The position numbers and the translations under genes were made by a program. The notes beneath the pieces are model-generated. The model did no database searches. It saw nothing but the letters and a program-made list of their open reading frames with translations, and was not told the origin of the DNA. Shown here one piece after another: positions 37,409-44,572 of a stretch of 64,000 bases of DNA (position 1 is the stretch's first letter; each line of letters opens with the position of its first letter). Origin of the DNA: AR5 sp041499965 (GTDB taxonomy: Bacteria > Methylomirabilota > Methylomirabilia > Rokubacteriales > CSP1-6); the NCBI GenBank assembly GCA_041499965.1, contig JBGQLG010000004.1, positions 15,140 to 79,139 on the forward strand, given 5' to 3'.

Positions 37409-38500
37409 ATGCCGCGCTCGTACCGTTTCGTGACGCTGGCCCTGATCGTCGCCGTCGCGCTCCTCACGCCGGCGGTGCCGCCGTCCATGGCCCAGGAGAC
37501 CAAGTACTGGCGGGAAGACGCCGCCGTCACACCGCCGCCGGAGCTCTCCCGCTTCAACCAGCTCCTGGCCGATCTCGCCGAGCAGCTCAAGCCCGCGCTC
37601 GTCCACGTCCAGGTGCGGCGCACGCCCGGCAAGGACCGCGATGACGACAGTCCCGGCGAGCCCCGCCGCAGCAACGGCTCCGGCTTCCTCATCGACCCCG
37701 GCGGCCTGATCGTCACCAACGCCCACGTGGTGGAGGACGCCGACTGGGTGCAGGTGCGGCTGGCCGACGGCCGCCGCTTCCAGGGTAAGGTCGTCGGGCA
37801 GGACGACCGCGTCGACCTGGCGCTGGTCAAGATCGATGGCGCCGACCACCTGCCGACGCTGCCCATCGGCGACTCCAACCGTGTGCGGGTCGGCGAGTTC
37901 GTCATGGCGCTCGGCCATCCGTTCGGGCTCGAGCAGTCGGTGTCGCTCGGTATCGTGAGCCGCAAGGGCCGGCCGCTCGACGTGGCGGCGCCCGGCTTCG
38001 ACTACCTCCAGACCGACGCCGCCGTCAACCCCGGCAACTCCGGGGGGCCGCTCGTCAACATGGCCGGGCAGGTGGTGGGCGTGAACAGCATGGCCGCGCG
38101 CAACGGCTCCATCGGCTTCGCGATTCCGTCAAATCTCGTGAAGCTGCTGGTGCCGCAGCTCGCGACCAAGGGCAAGGTCGAGTGGGGCTGGCTGGGGGTG
38201 TCGATCACCGAGGTCGGCGACGACGACCTCGACCGGCTGAAGCTGCGCGAGGCCAAGGGCGTGCTCGTGCGCCGCGTGATGCCCGGCGAGCCGGCCGATC
38301 AGGGCGGCGTGAAGGCCGACGACGTCATCATCGCGCTCGACGGCACGACGCTGGCCGAGCCGCGCGACCTGCAGCGCGTGGTGTCGACGACGCCGGTCGG
38401 CAAGCGGGTGCGCATGGTGGTCCTGCGCGCCGGTGAGCAGAAGGAGATGGAGATCACGATCGGGCGCTACCAGGAGCGTCCGGAGCGGCCCGCGCGCTAG
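37409..38500 (+). CDS. HtrA/DegP-type periplasmic serine protease
   Basis: A 363-aa protein; the ATG at 37409 follows an AAGGAGG box. A signal peptide spans about residues 1-27 (FVTLALIVAVALLTPAVPPSMAQ). The trypsin-like domain has an intact triad: His106 in TNAHVVED, Asp136 in VDLALVKI, Ser211 in NPGNSGGPL. One C-terminal PDZ domain (about 265-355; WGWLGVSITEV, GVKADDVIIALDGTTL). It degrades or refolds damaged envelope proteins. It is a useful reference for the related inactive copy at 44573. Confidence 0.94.
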   Translation: MPRSYRFVTLALIVAVALLTPAVPPSMAQETKYWREDAAVTPPPELSRFNQLLADLAEQLKPALVHVQVRRTPGKDRDDDSPGEPRRSNGSGFLIDPGGLIVTNAHVVEDADWVQVRLADGRRFQGKVVGQDDRVDLALVKIDGADHLPTLPIGDSNRVRVGEFVMALGHPFGLEQSVSLGIVSRKGRPLDVAAPGFDYLQTDAAVNPGNSGGPLVNMAGQVVGVNSMAARNGSIGFAIPSNLVKLLVPQLATKGKVEWGWLGVSITEVGDDDLDRLKLREAKGVLVRRVMPGEPADQGGVKADDVIIALDGTTLAEPRDLQRVVSTTPVGKRVRMVVLRAGEQKEMEITIGRYQERPERPAR

Positions 38501-38502
38501 GG

Positions 38503-39003
38503 TCAAGCTCGCGCGTGCGGCGCCGCCAGCGCCGCCAGCGTCGCTCGCGCCCACGGCTCGTCGAGCGCGGGCGTGGGCGCGTAGCGGATCGCCCCGGTGA
38601 TGCGCGCGCCGCCCTCCCAATCAGCGGCCGCGTCCTCGATCACCTGCTCCACCTCGAGCAGGAAGAAGCCTAGGTCGTACGCCTCGCCGCCCACCACGGG
38701 TAGTGGCCCGTCCAGCGCACGAATCTTGACGGACGTGACGACATCGGGCTCGATAATGCTGAGCGTTCCCAGCGCGCGCTCCGCGAGATTCCGGGCGCTG
38801 CCGCTGCGGGCCTGGATGACGAGCCCCAGCGAGCGGGCGTCGTAGGCGCGGAGCTCGAGATAGGAGACCAGCATCGGATGAGGACGACCCTCGGCGTCCA
38901 GCGTCACGAACGGCAGTCCGACTCCCAGCCGCTGCGCGAGGTCCCGCTGGCTGAGCCGCTCGACGAGCGCCGGGGGGAGTGCGGAGCCGACCACGCGTGT
39001 CAT
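38503..39003 (-). CDS. Pyridoxamine-5'-phosphate-oxidase-like FMN split-barrel protein
   Basis: A 166-aa protein with the PNPOx-like split-barrel pattern: GLPFVTLDAEGRPHPMLVSYLELRAYD, LGLVIQARSGSARNLAERALGTLSII and a C-terminal LEVEQVIEDAAADWEGGARITGAIRY. Probably binds FMN or a related cofactor (F420 or heme in some relatives); no substrate can be predicted. Encoded convergent with htrA, the stops 3 nt apart, and divergent from the lipoprotein gene. Confidence 0.72.
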   Translation of the reverse strand: MTRVVGSALPPALVERLSQRDLAQRLGVGLPFVTLDAEGRPHPMLVSYLELRAYDARSLGLVIQARSGSARNLAERALGTLSIIEPDVVTSVKIRALDGPLPVVGGEAYDLGFFLLEVEQVIEDAAADWEGGARITGAIRYAPTPALDEPWARATLAALAAPHARA

Positions 39004-39101
39004 GCCGGAAGCGTAACAGCCGCGTCACGGCCGCGACAACCTGCCCACGGACCCGAACACGATCCCTTCATCCCGGCGCGCACTTGGCTCGATGGCGACC
39101 G

Positions 39102-39117
39102 TGGTCCTGCCCTTGCA
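39102..39117 (+). promoter_or_regulatory. Possible sigma-54 promoter of the lipoprotein gene
   Basis: TGGTCCTGCCCTTGCA has TGG and TTGCA with the GG-N10-GC spacing, but lacks the A5 of the consensus. Predicted start near 39128, leader about 35 nt with a GGAG ribosome-binding site. Confidence 0.35.
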
Positions 39118-39162
39118 CCGCCGGATCGGGTCGCCCCGACTCCTCCGACGGAGAGTGGTTCC

Positions 39163-39753
39163 ATGGACAACCTGCGCTGGTGGCTGCTGCTGATCGTCGC
39201 GGTTCTGTTCTCGATGTCCGGCTGCGCGTCCTCCCAGGACTGGGCGTACTGGCGCAACCATCCCACGCACTTCGCCACCGGCGGCCACATGACGTTCTCG
39301 ATGCAGAACGACAACGTCTACTACCCCACGGTGACCGAGGCCGACGTCAAGCAGGCCCAGACCTACGGCTGGTGGGGTGACCAGGTTCCGCTGGCGCCGC
39401 CGGCGAACCTGTCCGGTCGCTGGGTGGGGACGTGGAGGGGGCTCGGGCTGTTCGACTCGCTGCGCCAGGGCGACGTCGAGGCCACGCTGACCCAGCAGGA
39501 CAACGTCGGCGTCGCGCTCCTGCACCTGGAGAACACGATCGCGGCCGGAGTGCCGTGGATCGTGCGCCTCGAGGGGATGCGCGGTGTGCGCCTGGTCTAT
39601 CGGGTGGCGGGCAACGACGCGTGGATGCGGTATCCGGAGAGCCCGACCGAGATGACCGTCGCCTTCACCCTCATCAACAACGATCGCCTCGTCGGCACCA
39701 TCGCGGACGCCGACGCGCCGGTCGTCATCACGCTGATCCGCCGCCAGAAGTAG
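39163..39753 (+). CDS. Lipoprotein of unknown function
   Basis: A 196-aa protein from the ATG at 39163. A type II signal peptide ends in the lipobox LFSMSGC, so Cys17 or so is lipidated. The mature part begins with an aromatic-rich segment (QDWAYWRNHPTHFATGGHM) and then a beta-rich domain opening with LSGRWVGTWRGLG, a pattern seen in small lipocalin-like or YbbW-type beta-barrels, ending in VGTIADADAPVVITLIRRQ. No family recognised. A single gene between divergent and convergent neighbours. Confidence 0.75.
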   Translation: MDNLRWWLLLIVAVLFSMSGCASSQDWAYWRNHPTHFATGGHMTFSMQNDNVYYPTVTEADVKQAQTYGWWGDQVPLAPPANLSGRWVGTWRGLGLFDSLRQGDVEATLTQQDNVGVALLHLENTIAAGVPWIVRLEGMRGVRLVYRVAGNDAWMRYPESPTEMTVAFTLINNDRLVGTIADADAPVVITLIRRQK

Positions 39754-39822
39754 GACGGCTTCGCGGGGGCCCGGACAACGGGCCCCATCCTCCACAGCCC
39801 TGGCCCGCCCGGGCGGGGCGCC

Positions 39823-40896
39823 TCAGTAGCCGCGGGCGCGGTCCACGACCTGGAGCAACGGACGGTCGGAGAGGAAGCGCCGCAGGTTGTCCACCCAGAG
39901 CGCCGCCACGAGCGAGTCGCGGTCGGGATGCAGGCCGCCGACGTGGGGCAGCACCACGATGCCGGGCGTCGTCCAGAACGGATGCTCGGCCGGCAACGGC
40001 TCCGTCGTGAACACGTCCAGCACGGCGCCGGTGATCCGGCGCTCGCGTACGGCGGAGACCAGGTCGGCGTCGACGACGAGATCGCCGCGCCCGAAGTTCA
40101 AGACCCACGCGCTCGGTTTCAGCCCGGCCAGCGCGGCCTTGTCGATGATCCCTCGGGTCTCGGCCGTGGAGGGCAGGAGCAGGAGCACGTAGTCCGATTC
40201 CGCGAGCACGCGTGCCGTTTCAGAGGGCGCGTGCACGCGCTCGACGTGCGGGATCGCCGTCGGCTCCCGCTTGGTGCCGATCACGCGCATGCCGAGCCCC
40301 GTCGCCAGCCGCGCCACCTCGACGCCGATCGCACCCAGCCCGAGGATGCCCAGCGTGGCGCCGGCCAGCGTGGGATTCACGCGGCGCCGCCAGCGTCCCG
40401 CCGCCTGATCCAGCACGATGCCCGCCAGATCCTTGGAGCACAGGAAGAGCGCCGCCAGGATGTGCTCGGACATCTGCACGCGATGCGTGCCCCGCGCGCA
40501 CGTCAGCGCGGCGCCCGCCGGCGTGTCGGCCCCGAGCCATTGCTCGCAGCCGCCGGTCAGCGATTGGATCCAGCGTAGTCGCGGCGCCCGGGTGGCGAGC
40601 GTGCTCGGCGGCCGCCAGGCCAGCAGCGCGTCAGCCTTGGCCAGCAGTGAATCGGGCGGATCGGACTTGAGCGGTGTGGTGATCAGCTCGACCGAGCCCG
40701 CGAGGCCGGCCGCCTCCGCCGCGCGCAGGTAGGGACCGGCCTCGTCGAGCCACAGCAGGACGGACGGCGTGGGGACTAGCTTCCGGCCCGCGCCGGAGCG
40801 CTGACCGCCTCCCCCTGGCCGTTGGGCGAGGGCTCGCAGGTCGCGCCGCCCTCGTGGTGGATCGACAGGTCCTTGATGGTCGGCGACGTCCCGCAC
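39823..40896 (-). CDS. D-2-hydroxyacid dehydrogenase
   Basis: NAD(P)-dependent dehydrogenase. Nucleotide-binding motif GATLGILGLGAIGVEVARLA; catalytic Arg in NFGRGDLVVD, Glu in FTTEPLPAEHP and His in VVLPHVGGLHPD, all present. Start uncertain: family homology begins at PSVLLWLDEAGPYLR (about 40770), directly after the stop of the MoeB-like gene, but no ATG, GTG or TTG exists there; the only in-frame standard start is the GTG at 40896, which adds about 40 residues overlapping moeB out of frame. A CTG at 40758 or 40755 is an alternative. Function: reduction of a 2-oxo acid such as glyoxylate or hydroxypyruvate, which would fit the glycolate oxidase genes. Confidence 0.85.
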   Translation of the reverse strand: MRDVADHQGPVDPPRGRRDLRALAQRPGGGGQRSGAGRKLVPTPSVLLWLDEAGPYLRAAEAAGLAGSVELITTPLKSDPPDSLLAKADALLAWRPPSTLATRAPRLRWIQSLTGGCEQWLGADTPAGAALTCARGTHRVQMSEHILAALFLCSKDLAGIVLDQAAGRWRRRVNPTLAGATLGILGLGAIGVEVARLATGLGMRVIGTKREPTAIPHVERVHAPSETARVLAESDYVLLLLPSTAETRGIIDKAALAGLKPSAWVLNFGRGDLVVDADLVSAVRERRITGAVLDVFTTEPLPAEHPFWTTPGIVVLPHVGGLHPDRDSLVAALWVDNLRRFLSDRPLLQVVDRARGY

Positions 40897-42026
40897 AGCG
40901 GGCAGTTGGGATCCCGCCGCAGCCGGACCTCGCGGAAGCGCATGCCGAGCGCGTCGTACGTCAGCAGGCGTCCGATCAGCGGCTCGCCGATGCCGAGCAG
41001 CAGCTTCACGGTTTCCGTCGCCTGCACCATCCCGATCATGCCTGGGAGCACGCCCAGGACCCCGGCCTCACTTCAGGAGGGCACCAACCCCGGTGGTGGT
41101 GGTGTGGGGTACAGGCACCGGTAGCACGGGCCCTGGTTCGGGGCGAACACCGTGGCCATGCCCTCGAACTGGAAGATCGAGCCGTGCACGTTGGTCTTGC
41201 CGGCCAGGTAGCAGGCGTCGTTGACGAGATAGCGCGTCTCGAAGTTGTCCGAGCCGTCGACGACGAGGTCGTAGTCCTTGATGACGTCCATCACGTTGTC
41301 GACGGTGATGCGCATCGGCAGCGAGACGACGTTGACGTCGGGGTTGAGCGCCTTCAGCGTGCGTGTGCCCGACTCGACCTTCGGCTTGCCGACGTCCGCC
41401 GTCGTGTGCAGGATCTGGCGCTGCAGGTTCGTGATGTCGACGGTGTCGCCGTCCATCAGCCCGAGCGTGCCCACGCCGGCCGCCGCCAGGTAGAGCGCGG
41501 TCGGCGAGCCGAGACCCCCGGCGCCGATGAGCAACACCTTGGAGCGCAACAGCTTCCGCTGGCCCTTGTCGCCGACCTGATTCAGCAGGAAGTGGCGGCT
41601 GTAGCGCTGGAGCTGATCGGGATTGAGCGGCTGGTCCTTGACGGTCGGCAGGCCCGACTGCGCCCACTTCTGGTAGCCGCCTTGTAGATTCGTGACGTTC
41701 TGATAGCCGAGCTCGTGCAGCGCCTTGGCGGCGAGCATCGAGCGCAGCCCGGTCTGGCAGTACAGCATGATCGGCGTGGTCGGGTCGGTCACGGCTGCGC
41801 CCACACGGAACTCCAGGAAGCCCCGGCTGATGTTGCTGGCAGCCTCGATGTGCCCGTCGCGGAACTCGTCGGGGTCCCGCACGTCGATGACCACCAGCGG
41901 CTCGTTGGCGGCCAGGCGCCGCTGCAGGTCGGCCGGCCCCTGCTCGGGGATGACCTGCCGGGCCTCGGCCAGCATTTCCTTCAGAGTTTTCATCTGGGTG
42001 ATGTTACCCCCATTTCCGGTCGACAT
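40776..42026 (-). CDS. moeB: Rhodanese-MoeB/ThiF fusion with in-frame TGA at the catalytic Cys (candidate selenoprotein)
   Basis: A 416-residue product if TGA (41075-41073) is read through. N-terminal rhodanese domain (about 30-135; active Cys90 in MLYCQTG, VIDVRDPDEFRDGHI). E1-like adenylyltransferase domain (about 150-395): ATP loop LLIGAGGLGSPTALYLA, DVGKPKVES, DLVVDGSDNFETRY. Zn pairs CYRC (about 302) and CPLC (about 373) lie on either side of the TGA. The family reads VPSC-(A/S)-EAGVLGVLPG; here it is LVPS-TGA-SEAGVLGVLPG, same frame, continuing to the normal C-terminus. That Cys is the catalytic thiol of MoeB/ThiF enzymes. A SECIS-like hairpin follows. Best explanation: selenocysteine at residue 318. 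The role would be activation of a MoaD/ThiS-type sulfur carrier. A second possible start is the Met at 41993. Alternative: nonsense mutation. Confidence 0.8.
41041..41058 (-). promoter_or_regulatory. Candidate bacterial SECIS hairpin
   Basis: On the mRNA (minus strand) CCUGGG-CGUGCU-CCCAGG: a 6-bp stem with a 6-nt loop whose second base is G, beginning 14 nt after the UGA at 41075-41073. Bacterial SECIS elements lie within the coding sequence just downstream of UGA, with a G among the first two loop bases for SelB contact. No Sec-insertion gene (selA, selB, selC, selD) is in the window. Confidence 0.6.
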
Positions 42027-42090
42027 TCAACCGAGCCGCGCCGGTTTCGTGGCCGATCCCCGGTGTTTCTCGGGCCTGGAGAGCGGCTGC

Positions 42091-42096
42091 TATACT
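42091..42096 (+). promoter_or_regulatory. -10 box of rmlA
   Basis: TATACT, 11 nt before the ATG at 42108, implying a leader of about 5 nt. No ribosome-binding site in the gap; the -35 region is weak. Confidence 0.45.
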
Positions 42097-42107
42097 CGCC
42101 GAACTCG

Positions 42108-42989
42108 ATGAGCGACACCAGAAAAGGCATCGTGCTTGCGGGTGGCGCCGGCACCCGGCTGTACCCCTTGACGCTGGCGGTGAGCAAGCAGCTCGTCCCC
42201 GTCTACAACAAGCCGATGATCTACTACCCGCTCTCCACACTGATGCTGGCCGGCATCCGCGAGATTCTGGTCATCACGACGCCCCACGATCAGGCGAACT
42301 TCCAGCGCCTCCTCGGCGACGGCCGCCAGATCGGTCTCAGCGTCGAGTATGCCGTGCAGCCGGAGCCGGCCGGCATCGCCCAGGCCTTCCTGATCGGCCG
42401 CGATTTCATCGGGCGTCATCCGGTCGCGCTCGCCCTTGGCGACAACCTGTTCTACGGCCACGGGCTGACCGAGTCGCTCCAGCGCGCCGCCGCTCGCCCC
42501 GAAGGCGGAACGATCTTCGCGTACTGGGTGCGCGACCCCGAGCGCTACGGCGTCGTCGATTTCGACGCGGCCGGCCGCGTGGTGGCGATCGAGGAGAAGC
42601 CGGTGCGGCCCCGCTCGTCGTGGGCGGTGACCGGTCTCTACTTCTACGACGCGCGGGTCGTCGAGATCGCCGCCGGCCTCACGCCCTCCGCCCGCGGTGA
42701 GCTGGAGATCACCGACGTCAACGGTGCCTACCTGCGGCAGGGCCGCTTGCACGTCGAGAAGCTGGGGCGCGGGGTGGCGTGGCTGGACACCGGCACCCAC
42801 GAGGCGCTGTTGCAGGCCGGCACGTTCATCCAGACGCTGGAGACCCGCCAGGGGCTGATGGTCGCGTGCCTGGAGGAGATCGCCTACCGCATGGGCTGGA
42901 TCGGCGCCGCCGACGTCGAGCGCATCGCCAAGCCGATGCGTGACAACGCCTACGGCCAGTACCTCCTGCGCTTGCTGGCCGAGCCATGA
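42108..42989 (+). CDS. rmlA: Glucose-1-phosphate thymidylyltransferase
   Basis: A 293-aa nucleotidyltransferase making dTDP-glucose from glucose 1-phosphate and dTTP. Signature GIVLAGGAGTRLYPLT (about residues 7-22), VYNKPMIYYPLSTLMLAGI, LALGDNLFYGHG, the YGVVDFD segment and EITDVNGAYL to VAWLDTGTHEALL are all typical of RmlA. Start ATG at 42108. First step of dTDP-sugar synthesis; rmlC-like and rmlB genes follow. No rmlD (dTDP-4-dehydrorhamnose reductase) is present here, so the end sugar may be rmlD-independent or the gene is elsewhere. Confidence 0.95.
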   Translation: MSDTRKGIVLAGGAGTRLYPLTLAVSKQLVPVYNKPMIYYPLSTLMLAGIREILVITTPHDQANFQRLLGDGRQIGLSVEYAVQPEPAGIAQAFLIGRDFIGRHPVALALGDNLFYGHGLTESLQRAAARPEGGTIFAYWVRDPERYGVVDFDAAGRVVAIEEKPVRPRSSWAVTGLYFYDARVVEIAAGLTPSARGELEITDVNGAYLRQGRLHVEKLGRGVAWLDTGTHEALLQAGTFIQTLETRQGLMVACLEEIAYRMGWIGAADVERIAKPMRDNAYGQYLLRLLAEP

Positions 42990-42997
42990 CCGCGTGC

Positions 42998-43003
42998 TAT
43001 CCT
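42998..43003 (+). promoter_or_regulatory. Possible -10 box of the rmlC-like gene
   Basis: TATCCT, 11 nt before the ATG at 43015, the same spacing as at rmlA. It may give an internal promoter in the rml operon. Confidence 0.3.
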
Positions 43004-43014
43004 CACACGGTCTG

Positions 43015-43554
43015 ATGGACATTTCCCGCGACGCCAAGCGCGCGTTCCAGCTGCAGACGTACGCACCGGCGCCGGCGATCGAGGGCGTCGCGCTGGTCAC
43101 GCTCAGGCGCCACGCCGACGACGGCGGCAGCCTCACCGAGCTGGCCCGGCTCACCGAGGGCGGCGGCACCGAAGGCCTGGAAGGATTCAGCGTGCGCCAG
43201 GTCAACTACAGCGAGCTGGCGCCGGGCACGATCAAGGCGTTCCACCTGCACGTGCGCCAGACCGACGTCTGGTACGTGCCGCCCGGCGACCGCATGCTGA
43301 TCGTGCTGCTCGACGTGCGTCAGGGCTCGCCGACCGAGAGCGCGCGCATGCGCCTGGTGCTCGGCGATGGCGCCTCCCGGCTGCTGCGCATCCCGCCCGG
43401 CGTCGCCCACGGCGTGCGTAACCTGGCCACCTCGCCCGGCCGCATCATCTACTTCACCGACCTGCACTTCTCGGCCGAGCCGTCCTCCAGCGACGAAGGC
43501 CGGCTGCCGTGGGACTTCGCGGGCGCCGACGTGTGGGAGGTCACGCGCGGCTAG
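43015..43554 (+). CDS. RmlC-like dTDP-4-dehydrorhamnose 3,5-epimerase
   Basis: A 179-aa cupin. It reads as a divergent RmlC: EGFSVRQVNYSELAPGTIKAFHLHVRQTDVWYVPPGDR, then MLIVLLDVRQGSPTES and LLRIPPGVAHGVRNLA, the paired His-containing strands of the epimerase active site. In classic RmlC the catalytic His lies in a GLHYQ motif; here the corresponding segment is AFHLH. So the fold is clear, the precise reaction less so. Between rmlA and rmlB, stop touching the rmlB start. Confidence 0.78.
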   Translation: MDISRDAKRAFQLQTYAPAPAIEGVALVTLRRHADDGGSLTELARLTEGGGTEGLEGFSVRQVNYSELAPGTIKAFHLHVRQTDVWYVPPGDRMLIVLLDVRQGSPTESARMRLVLGDGASRLLRIPPGVAHGVRNLATSPGRIIYFTDLHFSAEPSSSDEGRLPWDFAGADVWEVTRG

Positions 43555-44553
43555 ATGAAGCTGCTGGTCACGGGCGGGTGTGGCTTCATCGGCTCCAGCT
43601 TCATCCGCACCGTGCTGACCACGCATCCCGACGACAGCGTCGTCAACCTCGACAAGCTGACCTACGCCGGCAACCCCGCCAACCTGGCCGACGTCGAGCG
43701 CGATCCCCGCTACGCGTTCGTCCACGGTGACATCGGCGACGCCACGCTCGTGCGCGACGTCGCCCACGGCATGGACGCGGTCGTGAACTTCGCCGCCCCC
43801 AGCCACGTCGACCGCTCGATCCTCGACCCCGACGAATTCTTGAAGACGAGCGTCCTCGGCGTGCACGTGCTGCTGGAGACGGTGCGCGAGCTGCGCATCC
43901 CGCGCTTCCTGCAGATCAGCACCGACGAGGTGTACGGCTCGATCGCGTCCGGGGCCGCCCGCGAGGACGCGCCGCTGCAGCCGTCCAACCCGTACTCGGC
44001 GGCCAAGGCCGGTGGCGACCTGCTGGCGCTGGCCGCCTGGCGCACGCACGGGGTGCCGGTGGTCATCACGCGCTCGTCCAACAACTTCGGGCCCTACCAG
44101 TACCCGGAGAAGCTCGTGCCGCTGTTCGTCACCAACGCCCTCGACGACCGGCCGCTGCCGCTGTACGGCGACGGCCGCCAGGTCCGCGACTGGCTCTACG
44201 TGCTCGACAACTGCGCGGCGATCGACCTGGTGCTGCGGCGTGGGCGTGACGGCGAGGTCTACAACGTCGGCGGAGGCCACGAGGTCGCCAACGGCGCGCT
44301 CACGCGCGAGATCCTGCAATTGCTCGGCAAGCCCGAGAGCCTCGTGCAGCCGGTGGCCGACCGCCCCGGTCACGACCGCCGTTACGCGCTCGACGCCACC
44401 AAGCTCGGGAGCCTCGGCTGGGCGCCGCGCTATCCGTTCGCCTCGGCCCTCGAGTCGACGGTGCGCTGGTACTGCGAGCACGAGGCGTGGTGGCGGCCGC
44501 TGAAGTCCGGCGAGTTCCGCGCGTACTACGAGCGGCAGTACGGCCGGCGATGA
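43555..44553 (+). CDS. rmlB: dTDP-glucose 4,6-dehydratase
   Basis: A 332-aa extended short-chain dehydrogenase. NAD-binding TGGCGFIGSSFIRT, the VVNLDKLTYAGNPANL block, catalytic ISTDEVYGS and NPYSAAKAGGD (Tyr-x3-Lys) with RSSNNFGPYQYPEKLVPLF are all RmlB-specific. It dehydrates dTDP-glucose to dTDP-4-keto-6-deoxyglucose. One oddity: the usual AAESHVDRSI motif reads AAPSHVDRSI. The ATG directly follows the rmlC-like stop. Confidence 0.94.
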   Translation: MKLLVTGGCGFIGSSFIRTVLTTHPDDSVVNLDKLTYAGNPANLADVERDPRYAFVHGDIGDATLVRDVAHGMDAVVNFAAPSHVDRSILDPDEFLKTSVLGVHVLLETVRELRIPRFLQISTDEVYGSIASGAAREDAPLQPSNPYSAAKAGGDLLALAAWRTHGVPVVITRSSNNFGPYQYPEKLVPLFVTNALDDRPLPLYGDGRQVRDWLYVLDNCAAIDLVLRRGRDGEVYNVGGGHEVANGALTREILQLLGKPESLVQPVADRPGHDRRYALDATKLGSLGWAPRYPFASALESTVRWYCEHEAWWRPLKSGEFRAYYERQYGRR

Positions 44554-44572
44554 GCCGGCCGGTCGAGGCGCC

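Noticed and set aside
40776..42026. Frameshift as explanation for the two-part moeB gene
   Set aside because: Both parts lie in the same reading frame and are separated only by one TGA codon; no bases are missing or added relative to the family motif.
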